Positions 35,721-45,013 of a stretch of DNA of 64,000 nt are shown here, piece after piece (position 1 is the first letter of the stretch; the number at the start of each line of letters is the position of its first letter). The notes beneath the pieces were generated by a model. That model ran no database searches, was not told where the DNA came from, and was given only the letters and a program-made list of their open reading frames with translations. The stretch is from Lachnospira sp. UBA3790 (GTDB taxonomy: Bacteria > Bacillota > Clostridia > Lachnospirales > Lachnospiraceae): the NCBI GenBank assembly GCA_002369135.1, contig DFEY01000002.1, positions 371,840 through 435,839 on the forward strand. Reading direction: 5' to 3'. The position numbers were made by a program, and so were the translations under genes.

Positions 35721-36893
35721 ATGGCTAACAGAAAGCACGTAGAATCAATTCCTGTCGGACCACTGGCTATTGTGGCCTTGTCTGGCAGTAAGGCATTAGG
35801 CAACACGGTAGATGCCTATATTGCCGATTGGAGAAAAACTCGTATTGAAACGAACGACTCACCAATCACTTTCAAGGGTTACAAAAAGGATTCATATCTT
35901 TTGAATTTCTCTAACCCAAGATTTGGTACAGGCGAGTCAAAGTGTACCCTTGAGGACACTGTTCGTGGTACTGACCTTTACATCATTGACGATGTAACAA
36001 ACTACAGTGTTGAATACACAGTTTGCGGTCACACAAACCACAAATCACCTGATGATCATTTTAATGACATCAAAAGAGTGATTGCAGCATGTGCAGGTAA
36101 ACCAAATCGTATAACTGTCATCATGCCTTTCTTATATGAAAGCAGACAGCATAGACGTTTGGCTCGTGAATCAATGGACTGTGCAGTTATGCTTCAGGAA
36201 CTTGTAGCTATGGGAGTTGATAATATTTTGACTTTTGATGCTCACGATCCTAGAGTAAACAATGCTATACCGCTATCAGGTTTCGAGTCTATCATGCCTA
36301 CATATCAGTTCATCAAATATCTACTACGCAACGTAGATGATATTACAATCGATGCTGATCATCTAATGGTTATCTCTCCTGACGAGGGAGCTATGGGCAG
36401 AGTGGTATACTACGCCAACGTGCTAGGAATCAATATGGGAATGTTCTACAAACGTCGTGATTACACACAAGTAATCGATGGAAGAAATCCTATCGTAGCC
36501 CATGAATATTTGGGCGAGTCCGTAGAGGGAAAAGATGTGCTTATCGTTGATGATATGATTTCATCAGGCGAGAGTATGTTGGATGTAGCTAGACAGCTTA
36601 AAAAGCGTAAAGCCAAGAGAGTGTTCGTGGCAGCTACCTTTGGTATCTTCACAAACGGTCTAGAGTCATTCGACAAAGCATATGAAGAAGGTACAATCTA
36701 CCGTGTCATGACTACAAACTGCATTTACCAGACACCTGAGCTACTTGGCCGTGAATGGTATATTGATGTAGACGTAGCCAAATTTACTGCTACCTTCATT
36801 GATAGATTGAATCACGATTCTTCTATTAGCGATCTATTGAATCCAGTTGAGAGAATAAATATGCGTGTGGACGAATACAACGCTAAGAAATAG
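35721..36893 (+). CDS. prs: Ribose-phosphate pyrophosphokinase (long clostridial form)
   Basis: 390 residues, longer than the usual 310-320. It makes PRPP from ribose-5-phosphate and ATP. Seen: RITVIMPFLYESRQHRR, LTFDAHDPRVNNAIPL, and the PRPP loop VLIVDDMISSGESMLD, where the more common form is DDMIDTAGT. An additional N-terminal segment and an insertion around residues 85-110 account for the extra length. GGAGGA precedes the ATG. Confidence 0.93.
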   Translation: MANRKHVESIPVGPLAIVALSGSKALGNTVDAYIADWRKTRIETNDSPITFKGYKKDSYLLNFSNPRFGTGESKCTLEDTVRGTDLYIIDDVTNYSVEYTVCGHTNHKSPDDHFNDIKRVIAACAGKPNRITVIMPFLYESRQHRRLARESMDCAVMLQELVAMGVDNILTFDAHDPRVNNAIPLSGFESIMPTYQFIKYLLRNVDDITIDADHLMVISPDEGAMGRVVYYANVLGINMGMFYKRRDYTQVIDGRNPIVAHEYLGESVEGKDVLIVDDMISSGESMLDVARQLKKRKAKRVFVAATFGIFTNGLESFDKAYEEGTIYRVMTTNCIYQTPELLGREWYIDVDVAKFTATFIDRLNHDSSISDLLNPVERINMRVDEYNAKK

Positions 36894-36912
36894 TGTTGTA
36901 AACAGAAACACA

Positions 36913-36967
36913 AAAATAGGAACAGCCCCGTCGAGAGTTCACTCTCGTAAGGAGCTGTTCTTATTTT
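36913..36967 (+). terminator. Intrinsic terminator after prs
   Basis: A long stem (AATAGGAACAGC with its near-complement) encloses a second hairpin (CGAGAG...CTCTCG), followed by TTATTTT. It starts 20 bases after the stop codon. Confidence 0.85.
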
Positions 36968-37009
36968 GAATTCACTACTTTTTCTATTATTATGTTCCTA
37001 CCAAGAGCC

Positions 37010-37258
37010 TTAACCCTTATTTTTCCAGTTCTTTTTTATAATAAAAATGATTATTTTCTCAACTAAAACGATAATAAACAACCAAATAAAAATGGCAATA
37101 TCAAAAATAAATAAAAATAAACCAGCCAATATAAAACTAATTGGAATAGTGAAGGAATCTATTTTATCTATCAAACTATATTCTTTTTTTTCTTTATTCT
37201 TTACGAAATCAACACATTTATATATTGTTAATATCGTCCCCATTATTATTAGTATCAT
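37010..37258 (-). CDS. Small two-helix membrane protein, unknown
   Basis: 82 residues. A hydrophobic N-terminus (about 1-17), a charged stretch (18-35) and a long hydrophobic hairpin (about 36-73) are followed by a basic end (KKNWKNKG). GAGGAGA stands two bases ahead of the ATG, which distinguishes it from the overlapping opposite-strand frame. I do not recognise a family. It stands alone between the prs terminator and a 576-base gene-free stretch. Confidence 0.6.
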   Translation of the reverse strand: MILIIMGTILTIYKCVDFVKNKEKKEYSLIDKIDSFTIPISFILAGLFLFIFDIAIFIWLFIIVLVEKIIIFIIKKNWKNKG

Positions 37259-37524
37259 GCTCTCCTCACTTTAATAAAAACTAGCTTAAATATATTACTA
37301 GTTGATTCTTCCAAACTAAAGTTTTAACTGTCTAATTAGATGATAAGGTTGGGGGTGACCCCCAGGTCAAGTATTCTAAATATATTAATTATTATTTCTA
37401 CTCAAATAATTTGGATGTTTGTAACGCATTTAATATTTCGAACTATTTACAATCATATTATATTAAATGTTTTCTTTTGATCGAGATGAGTTATTTAAAT
37501 GACCTCTATATTTTATATCGTCAC
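37259..37524. other. AT-rich gene-free stretch
   Basis: No convincing coding frame. It contains one short GC-rich palindrome (TGGGGGTGACCCCCA, about 37348-37362). The adjoining bases to 37834 belong to the long inverted duplication. Confidence 0.5.
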
Positions 37525-37890
37525 AAAATTGAAATTGATGGTATATAAACTTGGAGTGGATTACGCCTGGGTGGTTTATAGATAATCACAAAGAGTAAGC
37601 GAGGTGGTTGGAAGACTTATGAATAGAAGATGTGATGTGATTAATCGCTACGGGGATAAATATAGGGTCAAAAAAGTGTTCACAAAACACTTTTTTGTAG
37701 CTCAAAGAAAGGAGTTTTCATCAAGAAAACTCCTTTCTTTGAGCTAGTGCCCTAATATTTATTAGCGTAGCGATTACTATCACATATCTTCTATGAATGT
37801 CTAACAACCGCCTCGCTTACTCTTTGTGAATAATCTATAAAGTAATCAACTTATAACCCAATCCAAGTTTATCAGCCATCACCTTCTCAC
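37525..37890. repeat. Long imperfect inverted duplication of the yhaN-like gene's 3' end
   Basis: Left arm about 37525-37719, right arm 37725-37890, inverted. The inner 21 bp are perfect (37699-37719 with 37725-37745). Farther out, 18- and 11-base perfect blocks alternate with mismatches, at about 80% identity by eye. The outer right arm is the last part of the yhaN-like coding sequence including its stop codon (37835-37837). The left arm carries a decayed copy of the same coding end (TGATGG and ATAAACTTGGA blocks, TTTATAG at 37575-37581). The left arm alone holds an extra terminator hairpin at 37670-37696. Confidence 0.8.
37670..37696. terminator. Bidirectional hairpin terminator inside the left arm
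   Basis: AAAAAAGTGTT, 5-base loop, AACACTTTTTT: an A-run/T-run hairpin that works on either strand. It is absent from the matching position of the right arm. It probably ends leftward yhaON transcription. Confidence 0.65.
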
Positions 37891-39736
37891 GTGTGTGACA
37901 TGAGAACATAATCACTTGGTTCATCTCACTAGACATAAAACGCATTGTATTACCCATACGTTTATTATCATACATCGCAAATGCATCATCTAATAAAATT
38001 GGCATATCACTATCTTCAAAGATAATATCTGCTGCTCCAAGTCTTAAACTCATGTAAATCTGCTCAATAGTACCCTTACTTAATCTGTTTGCAGCCACAA
38101 GCGAATGCTTGCCATTTACCGTGATATTTAGCTTCTCGTCGATGTTTAGGTTGTCATACTTGCCGTTTGTAATCTTGCCCATATAGAATGATGCGCGTTC
38201 ATTCAAACGTTTGCCGAAGCTGTTTCTGATCTCGTCAGCAATCTCTTCTATTTCTTCTTTAGCTCTCTCAATTGCTTCCATCTCACGCTTTGCATCCATT
38301 ATGTTAGCCTGAGTTTCTTTTAGTTCAGCAATTTGATTTTGAGTAACTATGTCTCTTTCCTGGCTCTGTTCTAGCTGCCACTGCGCTCTATTGATCTGCT
38401 CTTTTAATTCCATAGCCTTCTCGCGAACTTCTTTAAGTTCTTCGGAGAAGTCTTCTGCACCTTCTTCGTTGTCGTTTTCAGCCTTCAACATAATCTGAGT
38501 TTTCTCGAGTGCTTCCTTCTTGTTTGCAAGCTGTCTTTCTATATAAACTTCTTCGTGTTTAGCAGTCTCCTGCTCTTCAATAAGCTGACGAACCTCCTTT
38601 AATTTCTCTAGGTTTTTCGCCTTCTTTTTCTTGTTATAGAAATATTTGATTATAGATGCTACCAAGAAAACTAAAGCTGCGCCAAAGCATGCCGCTGGCA
38701 GTTTCCAATGTGCTCTAATTAGATTCCAATCTAGGTTCCCAACTATTAGTCCTACTCCGGCGCCTAAACTTGCAAGGAATAGAATCATAAATAAGAAAGG
38801 AAAATTGCTCTTCTTAGTAGCTCTTTCTACTAGCCCGTCTAACACTTCTCTGCTAGATACTTTAAACTCCTGCAGTTTTTCTTCTATCTCTGCTTTATGC
38901 TCTTTTACTTTTTCAAGAGAAGTGGAATACTTTTCTACATCAGCCGTAAATACTAAAGCGTCTTGATATAGTTTGTCTTTTCTCTCATTTTGTTTCGCAA
39001 TACGCTCTAGTCTTTTCTCATCTTTTGTAGAAATCTCCTTGTGCTTTGCTTCTACACCCTCTAGTGCAGTTTGCTTTTGCTCAAGTCCTGCTGCTATATT
39101 ATTTTGCTCATCTTCAGAAATCTCAAGTTTCTCTATAGCATTCTTCAAAGACCTTTCGACTTCTTGCTCCTGGCTAACTTTATTGTCAGTCATTATTTTC
39201 TTTCTCTGTTTGTCTAGGTCTGCAAATGCTTCTTTGATGTCTATTTCCATAGACTTAGTGGCTCCTAAGTTTGCGGCGTAACTCTTTAGGATGTACTCTA
39301 GTTCTTTACTAGTAGCACTACCGAGCTGACTGATGCTGATTGTATTATAGTAGCAAGCTTCATTAATGCCAGAGAGAAGTTTTTCAATCTCTTCCTCTGT
39401 TAATTCTCTGCCCTCATCCTCGTCAATCACTGCAAAGCGCTTATTATTCTTATTAAAGAATCTCTCAATTCGATAGTTCTTACCGTCTTGCTCAATTCTC
39501 ATTTTGCCTTGGTAGTTTGTAGGATCATCCCATGGCTCATACTTTGAGTAAATGTCATTTGCTGAAGCCTTTCCGCGCTGTTTCTCGATGCCGAATAGCA
39601 TTCCGCGGATGAATGTGTGAAGCGTAGTCTTACCAGCTTCATTTTCACCGTAGATAATGTTCATTCCTTTTTCGAAGCGGACAGTCTTATTATTAAATTT
39701 ACCGAAGTTTATTAACTCTAATTCTTTGATAATCAT
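37835..39736 (-). CDS. YhaN-like SMC/Rad50-type ATPase with a central membrane hairpin
   Basis: 633 residues. The N-terminal ATPase half has ELELINFGKFNNKTVRFEKG and Walker A YGENEAGKTTLHTFIRGMLFG. The middle is coiled coil (about 165-300 and 365-500), interrupted by two hydrophobic segments (about 305-365) instead of the CxxC zinc hook of SbcC/Rad50. The C-terminal half has the ABC signature RLSKGTIEQIYMSLRLGAAD and Walker B MPILLDDAFAMYD. The ATG overlaps the nuclease gene by four bases (ATGA), so they form an SbcCD-like pair, probably membrane-anchored. Role in DNA end processing is inferred from the family. Confidence 0.85.
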   Translation of the reverse strand: MIIKELELINFGKFNNKTVRFEKGMNIIYGENEAGKTTLHTFIRGMLFGIEKQRGKASANDIYSKYEPWDDPTNYQGKMRIEQDGKNYRIERFFNKNNKRFAVIDEDEGRELTEEEIEKLLSGINEACYYNTISISQLGSATSKELEYILKSYAANLGATKSMEIDIKEAFADLDKQRKKIMTDNKVSQEQEVERSLKNAIEKLEISEDEQNNIAAGLEQKQTALEGVEAKHKEISTKDEKRLERIAKQNERKDKLYQDALVFTADVEKYSTSLEKVKEHKAEIEEKLQEFKVSSREVLDGLVERATKKSNFPFLFMILFLASLGAGVGLIVGNLDWNLIRAHWKLPAACFGAALVFLVASIIKYFYNKKKKAKNLEKLKEVRQLIEEQETAKHEEVYIERQLANKKEALEKTQIMLKAENDNEEGAEDFSEELKEVREKAMELKEQINRAQWQLEQSQERDIVTQNQIAELKETQANIMDAKREMEAIERAKEEIEEIADEIRNSFGKRLNERASFYMGKITNGKYDNLNIDEKLNITVNGKHSLVAANRLSKGTIEQIYMSLRLGAADIIFEDSDMPILLDDAFAMYDNKRMGNTMRFMSSEMNQVIMFSCHTREKVMADKLGLGYKLITL

Positions 39737-40797
39737 AGTCTGTCCTCCATAGCATCCAGAAGCGCCTTTGTGCCATAGTATAATGATTTTTCTTCCACAG
39801 GCGTCAACTCATTTTTATCAATGTATCTTCCTATAAACATTCCAAGAATGTTGTCTTTGTTGTCCTCGTACAATTCGCCGAAGTCATAGTCTGGAACTGT
39901 GTTGTCCACAATGTCCACCACGTTTCCAGTATTTTCAATTTCTGTTAAGTCAAGTTCAAATTCAGGGTCTCTGTATCCCTGGAATATTATGCGATACATA
40001 TTATCTTCACCGTGCTCTGCATATGCATCTTGCAAACGGCTTTTGATTTCCATATTTGTTAGGTTTGGTGTTACAGGGAATTCCATATCCATATATATTC
40101 TCTTTGCGAATGGAACGAACTTTAACTCTAGGCCGTCTTTGTCTACCTCGCCGTAAATATAGCCTCTATCGCCAATATCGTTTTTGTCGATTGGCTCTAG
40201 AGAACCGCAGTATGCCATTTTGTTTGACTCATTAATTGCTGGTTTATGAATATGACCCATAGCCACATAGTCAAAGCCTGACATAGCAACACGTTTTTTA
40301 TTGATTGGGATGTGTTTCTCATCTCCACCGTGTGCCACAAGGATATTTATTTTATCAGGGTCGTTTACTATCACGTGATCATACATAGCATCTGTATTTT
40401 CTGTAGTGTAGTAACTTAGACCGTAAACGCAAGTGTTTAGCTCTGGGATATCATACTCTTCCACATTCTTGCTATCGATAAATAATACATTATCACTCCA
40501 CTCGAATGTTTCATAAAACGAACCCTTCTTTATTGAGTCGTGATTTCCCGCACAAAGAACAACCTTTGTGGAAGGAATTGTGGAGAATAAGTAATCCACT
40601 TCCTTAAGTTCTCTTAGTAAAGGCTGTCTGTGGAACAAATCACCCGCGATAATAAGCAAGTCTACAGGCTTGTTCTTAATTTCTAATATTAATCTTTCAA
40701 AAGTATTCCAGATTTCATCTCCTCTAGTCTCCGCCCAGGGATGTCCCTTTTCAGGCGTAGCGCCGAGATGAATATCTCCCGTGTGAATAAAACGCAT
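39733..40797 (-). CDS. YhaO/SbcD-like metallophosphoesterase (DNA repair exonuclease)
   Basis: 354 residues. Mre11/SbcD-type calcineurin-like phosphoesterase with the five metal motifs: FIHTGDIHLG, IIAGDLFHR, LCAGNHDS, LVAHGGDE and AMGHIHKP. The C-terminal capping region is complete. It is paired by a four-base overlap with the ATPase gene downstream, the usual nuclease-ATPase order. Confidence 0.92.
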   Translation of the reverse strand: MRFIHTGDIHLGATPEKGHPWAETRGDEIWNTFERLILEIKNKPVDLLIIAGDLFHRQPLLRELKEVDYLFSTIPSTKVVLCAGNHDSIKKGSFYETFEWSDNVLFIDSKNVEEYDIPELNTCVYGLSYYTTENTDAMYDHVIVNDPDKINILVAHGGDEKHIPINKKRVAMSGFDYVAMGHIHKPAINESNKMAYCGSLEPIDKNDIGDRGYIYGEVDKDGLELKFVPFAKRIYMDMEFPVTPNLTNMEIKSRLQDAYAEHGEDNMYRIIFQGYRDPEFELDLTEIENTGNVVDIVDNTVPDYDFGELYEDNKDNILGMFIGRYIDKNELTPVEEKSLYYGTKALLDAMEDRL

Positions 40798-40855
40798 TTC
40801 TGTTCTCCTATTTTATTCTATATTTTTGGCTTGTTAATATGCCTTAATATCTTTG

Positions 40856-42985
40856 TTAATCTTTGTAGTGCTCTTCTTTTGTCCAAATTTTCTTTCCGTA
40901 TTTGTCTAAAACTAGACCATATACTCTTTTGGCTTTGCTTATGGCTTCTTTTCTGTCTGCCTCTACGCTCTGTAGTTTTCCATAGCCATATACATAGAAG
41001 ACATCACCTTTTCTCTTTTCTAAGTTTGCCTCAATCTCTGATGCATCAGAAAACTTCACTTCGCCGAATGGAAGAATCTTCGTAGATTTGTCTGTTGGAA
41101 GTTTGTTTGTAAATGACAATACTTCCTCGCGCATCTTGATATCATCAGTGTAGTAACTGAATGTGCAAACTGCCATGGCTTCTTCTGTATTATCTAACAA
41201 CTGGTCATCATCAATATTCTTTCCGTTTTTCCAACGCTTAATATTTATGATTCCATCTTTAATATCAATATTCTTTATAAATACATTCTTCTTTGAATAT
41301 GACTTCTGCTCTCTTAGACCATAATCTACAATCTTTAATGCATACATCGAGAAGAATTTGTTTTTCTTGATGTCTTTGTCTTTGGCGAGGCCATAAATCA
41401 TACTTTGACCAGAGAAACCAAGCACACAATTTTTGTCGCCGTTTTCTGCGTCTAGACTTCTCTTTTCACCTGTGTTTAGGTTGAGGATTGTAATGCTCTC
41501 GCTGTTATCTCTTCCTGCGTATTTATTAAACGCTAGATACTGACCGTCATCGCTCACCGCGTAACTTCCAGCCTCTAAGTGCTCAACCACTTTACCCCAC
41601 TCCTGAGTTTTTAGATTTGCATAGTAAATAGTGTCATCAAGCATGATGTACAATGTTCTATCTCCCACGTGGCAAAGAGTCTTTAGCTGATTATCTAAAA
41701 GTTCAGCAGTGCTCTTCGTAGGAATGAATACCTGTTCCCTAGAAGTGTTTGATTTAATATTATAAGACATAATGGATATGCCATTTCTTCCTATGTGATT
41801 TTCGGCTGGGCTATAACCGTAAATCATGTAGTCAACATTTCCCTTGTTATCAATGTCTACAACCTTTGTCTTTGTCATCTCTAGCTCTTCGCTAGATTTT
41901 GCACCCATCTTGTAGATCTGATAGAACTTTCTATTTTCAACATTTTGCGCGTAAACATCTCCGTTTATAGCAAATGCGATATACTTTTTGTTGTCACTCT
42001 CAACGTGCTCTATTTTGTCGTAGTTTTGAATTCCTAGATCAATAAAGCTTGCGCCCAGATTGTTTTTGTTTGCTTCCCAAATTTGGTTTACTTCTCTATC
42101 GTAGCCAGTCACATATTGTTTGCCAGCGTAACTAAATACTGTGATAGTTTCCCACACATTGTACTTTTCAGTTGCCTTCTCAGCATTCTTTGCCTTAACC
42201 TGATAAGTCAAAGTATATGTAGTGGCTGGGCCAGTATCCTTCATTGTGCACTCTTTAATAGCAACATTTGTCTTTGTGATTTTCTCCGCCGCCAAAGTAC
42301 TCCAAAGAAGCATAGTGTAACTAGAGTTGATTGTTACTTTGCCCAGGTTGTCATTACTCTGAACTGTTGGATCAGTCTCTAAATAATTCATTAAATTTGA
42401 TCTCTCAGTCTCTTCAAAAGTTCTGTCGCTAAATCTCTTTGCGAATGCGACTTGTTTGTCGACAAATTCATTTTTGGCGATGATTGCTCTTGCATAGTAG
42501 TTGATGGCATCATGCTTGTCTGTTGTAACCACAAACTTAAGTCTGTACTCAATGCCGGCTTCCATAATGGCATTGGCCTTGAAGTCGAATGATGCGCTCT
42601 TTCCAGCGCCCCTCATCTCCTCGATTTTACCGTGGTCTACTAGTCTGTCATCGTCAGTACTCTTTACTTCATATCTAATAGAACGAATAGTGTCTCCATT
42701 CTCATTTACTTTGAATGTAGTAGTTCTATCAGGTTTTATTATTACAATAGTATTTCTCTCCACGTTTTCCTGGAGATTATTTGTGTAACCATAAATGTTT
42801 CCTGTCTTCATCTTGCCGTATGTGGCCATAATCTTTGGAACTTGATCTTTTACGGCGCTAGAAGAACTGTTACCATCATTTTTACTAGGTCCCGAACACC
42901 TCGTCAAAATGCCCACTACCACAATGGCAATAAAAATACATATAATAGTTGTGATTATTATAGTTTTACTTTTGCTACTTTCCAT
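40856..42985 (-). CDS. Membrane-anchored extracytoplasmic protein, unknown
   Basis: 709 residues. One N-terminal membrane helix (about 8-28) is followed by a Ser-rich spacer and a large outside domain. The second half (about 300-560) shows repeated beta-strand units such as KYIAFAINGDVYAQNVENRKFYQI and YAVSDDGQYLAFNKYAGRD, which suggest a beta-propeller. There is a cysteine at position 30 just after the helix, but no clear lipobox. I do not recognise the family. It lies 33 bases from glgB, on the same strand. Confidence 0.6.
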   Translation of the reverse strand: MESSKSKTIIITTIICIFIAIVVVGILTRCSGPSKNDGNSSSSAVKDQVPKIMATYGKMKTGNIYGYTNNLQENVERNTIVIIKPDRTTTFKVNENGDTIRSIRYEVKSTDDDRLVDHGKIEEMRGAGKSASFDFKANAIMEAGIEYRLKFVVTTDKHDAINYYARAIIAKNEFVDKQVAFAKRFSDRTFEETERSNLMNYLETDPTVQSNDNLGKVTINSSYTMLLWSTLAAEKITKTNVAIKECTMKDTGPATTYTLTYQVKAKNAEKATEKYNVWETITVFSYAGKQYVTGYDREVNQIWEANKNNLGASFIDLGIQNYDKIEHVESDNKKYIAFAINGDVYAQNVENRKFYQIYKMGAKSSEELEMTKTKVVDIDNKGNVDYMIYGYSPAENHIGRNGISIMSYNIKSNTSREQVFIPTKSTAELLDNQLKTLCHVGDRTLYIMLDDTIYYANLKTQEWGKVVEHLEAGSYAVSDDGQYLAFNKYAGRDNSESITILNLNTGEKRSLDAENGDKNCVLGFSGQSMIYGLAKDKDIKKNKFFSMYALKIVDYGLREQKSYSKKNVFIKNIDIKDGIINIKRWKNGKNIDDDQLLDNTEEAMAVCTFSYYTDDIKMREEVLSFTNKLPTDKSTKILPFGEVKFSDASEIEANLEKRKGDVFYVYGYGKLQSVEADRKEAISKAKRVYGLVLDKYGKKIWTKEEHYKD

Positions 42986-43018
42986 TTATAATTACTACTC
43001 TTTTCCTTCGTCGAAGAC

Positions 43019-44926
43019 TTATTTTCTTTTTGTTACTTTAGGGAACTCAAACGCGACCGCTTCAAATGGCTTAAGTGGAATCTCAAGTCTGTATGGTCTG
43101 CCGTCACACTCTCCCTCTTTTGCTTTGTATTTAACTACCTGGTCATCATTCTCAGTAGATAGGATTCTCTTGTAAGTTCCTGCCTTTGGAACACCAACTA
43201 TATAGTCAGTTCTCTCCATTGGTGTGAAGTTAAATACGAATCCAACTGAGTTTTTGTTATCTGCCTCAGTAGTCTTTCTGATGAAACTGAAAATACTTCT
43301 CTCGTTATCATCAGCATTTATCCATTCAAACGCACCATAACCCTTTGTCTCGGTATAAAGTGCTGGATACTTCTTGTACATTTCAAGAAGTCTATGAACA
43401 AACTTCTGCATGTCTTTATGCTCTGGCTCTTCTAGCAAGTGCCAATCAAGTGAACGCTTCTCCGACCACTCCTGAAGTTGTGCAAACTCCTGTCCCATGA
43501 AGAGAAGTTTTCTTCCTGGGTGACCAAACATAAACATATATGCAGTCTTTAGGTTTTTAAATTTATCTGCTGGGTAGCCTGGCATCTTGTTATACATTGA
43601 GCACTTAAGGTGAACTACCTCATCGTGAGATAGAACCAAGATAAAGTTCTCACTGAAACAATATGTCAAACCAAATGTCATCTTGTTGTGCGCGCCCTTC
43701 TTAAACAAAGGATCCAACTTTGTGTATTCTAAGAAGTCGTGCATCCAACCCATGTTCCATTTGTATGAGAAACCAAGTCCGCCATCTTTTGGATCTTTAG
43801 TAACATCTGGCCAAGCTGTTGACTCCTCTGCTATCACGTAAGCACGAGGATTTCTATAATTCATTACGCTTGAAAGATGTTTGAAGAACTCGATAGCTTC
43901 CAAGTTTTTGTTGTCGCCATATTTGTTTGGTACCCACTGGCCTTCGTCGCGGCCGTAGTCTAGGTATAGCATAGATGCAACCGCATCCACACGAAGTCCA
44001 TCAATATGATATTTCTCTACCCAGAACAAAGCATTTGCAATCAAGAAGTTTGAAACTTCAGTCTTTGAATAGTCAAACACCTTTGTTCCCCAGTCTGGGT
44101 GCTCTCCCAAACGTGTATCTGCATATTCATAAAGTGGCTGTCCGTCAAACATCGCAAGTCCGTGCGCATCTCTAGGGAAGTGCGCAGGAACCCAATCAAG
44201 GATTACTGCAATATCTGCCTGATGGAAAGCATCCACCAAATACATAAACTCATCAGGGCTTCCGTATCTAGATGTTGGAGCATAGTAACCAGTTACCTGA
44301 TATCCCCATGAACCATCGTATGGGTGCTCTGCTATACCCATCAACTCTACATGTGTGTAGCCCATCTTTTTAACGTACTCTACCAATTCTTTGGCGAGGC
44401 GTTTGTAATCGTAAAATCCATCTTCATCATCTGGGCCCTGGAAATCTTTCTTCCATGAACCTAGGTGACATTCGTATATAGACATTGGTTGCTCGTAGTG
44501 ATTCTCTCTAGACTTCTTGGCAATCCAATCATGATCTTTCCATTTATATTTGTCCACGTTAAATACGCGTGAAGCAGTGTCAGGTCGAACTTCCGAATAA
44601 AAACCATACGGATCAGTCTTGTAAAGTGTGCGACCATCCTGTGTTGAAATCACATACTTATATGCGCAGCCCTCTTTCACGTCCGGTACAAACAACTCCC
44701 AGATTCCTGATTCGTTGTTCATCTCCATGTTGTGATCAAATCCAATCCAGTCATTGAACTCGCCAATCACAGACACGTTCACCGCGTGAGGTGCCCACAC
44801 TGCAAAGTACACACCTTTTCGTCCGTTCTTTGTAACTAGGTGCGCTCCCAACTTGTTATAAATTTCATAATGTGTTCCTTTTCCAAAAAGGTAACAATCA
44901 TCTTGTGTAATGAAATCTTTTGACAT
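43019..44926 (-). CDS. glgB: 1,4-alpha-glucan branching enzyme
   Basis: About 635 residues, GH13. It introduces alpha-1,6 branches in glycogen. Domain order: CBM48 (GVYFAVWAPHAVNVSVIGEFNDW), catalytic barrel with VILDWVPAHFP, the nucleophile region DGLRVDAVASMLY, AEES and LSHDEVVH, and a C-terminal beta domain. An ATG at 44956 is in frame, but GGAG six bases before the ATG at 44926 (MSKDFITQ) makes the latter the better start. It complements glgCD in the same window, though in a different unit. Confidence 0.97.
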   Translation of the reverse strand: MSKDFITQDDCYLFGKGTHYEIYNKLGAHLVTKNGRKGVYFAVWAPHAVNVSVIGEFNDWIGFDHNMEMNNESGIWELFVPDVKEGCAYKYVISTQDGRTLYKTDPYGFYSEVRPDTASRVFNVDKYKWKDHDWIAKKSRENHYEQPMSIYECHLGSWKKDFQGPDDEDGFYDYKRLAKELVEYVKKMGYTHVELMGIAEHPYDGSWGYQVTGYYAPTSRYGSPDEFMYLVDAFHQADIAVILDWVPAHFPRDAHGLAMFDGQPLYEYADTRLGEHPDWGTKVFDYSKTEVSNFLIANALFWVEKYHIDGLRVDAVASMLYLDYGRDEGQWVPNKYGDNKNLEAIEFFKHLSSVMNYRNPRAYVIAEESTAWPDVTKDPKDGGLGFSYKWNMGWMHDFLEYTKLDPLFKKGAHNKMTFGLTYCFSENFILVLSHDEVVHLKCSMYNKMPGYPADKFKNLKTAYMFMFGHPGRKLLFMGQEFAQLQEWSEKRSLDWHLLEEPEHKDMQKFVHRLLEMYKKYPALYTETKGYGAFEWINADDNERSIFSFIRKTTEADNKNSVGFVFNFTPMERTDYIVGVPKAGTYKRILSTENDDQVVKYKAKEGECDGRPYRLEIPLKPFEAVAFEFPKVTKRK

Positions 44927-45013
44927 ACATTTCTCCGTTTCCTGCACATCGTGCATTTAAATGTATATTTTATGTAAACCGCGCGGGTTTTCTTATTTCC
45001 CGCTCATCAAAGT

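Noticed and set aside
37047..37274. Plus-strand 75-residue frame opposite the small membrane protein
   Set aside because: No ribosome site. The minus-strand frame has GAGGAGA ahead of its ATG and ordinary membrane-protein composition.
37525..37890. Retron or other known structured RNA element
   Set aside because: There is no reverse transcriptase nearby, and the arms are explained by duplication of the neighbouring gene end.
37525..37890. Insertion sequence remnant
   Set aside because: No transposase fragment or target-site duplication is seen. The outer arms are gene-derived.
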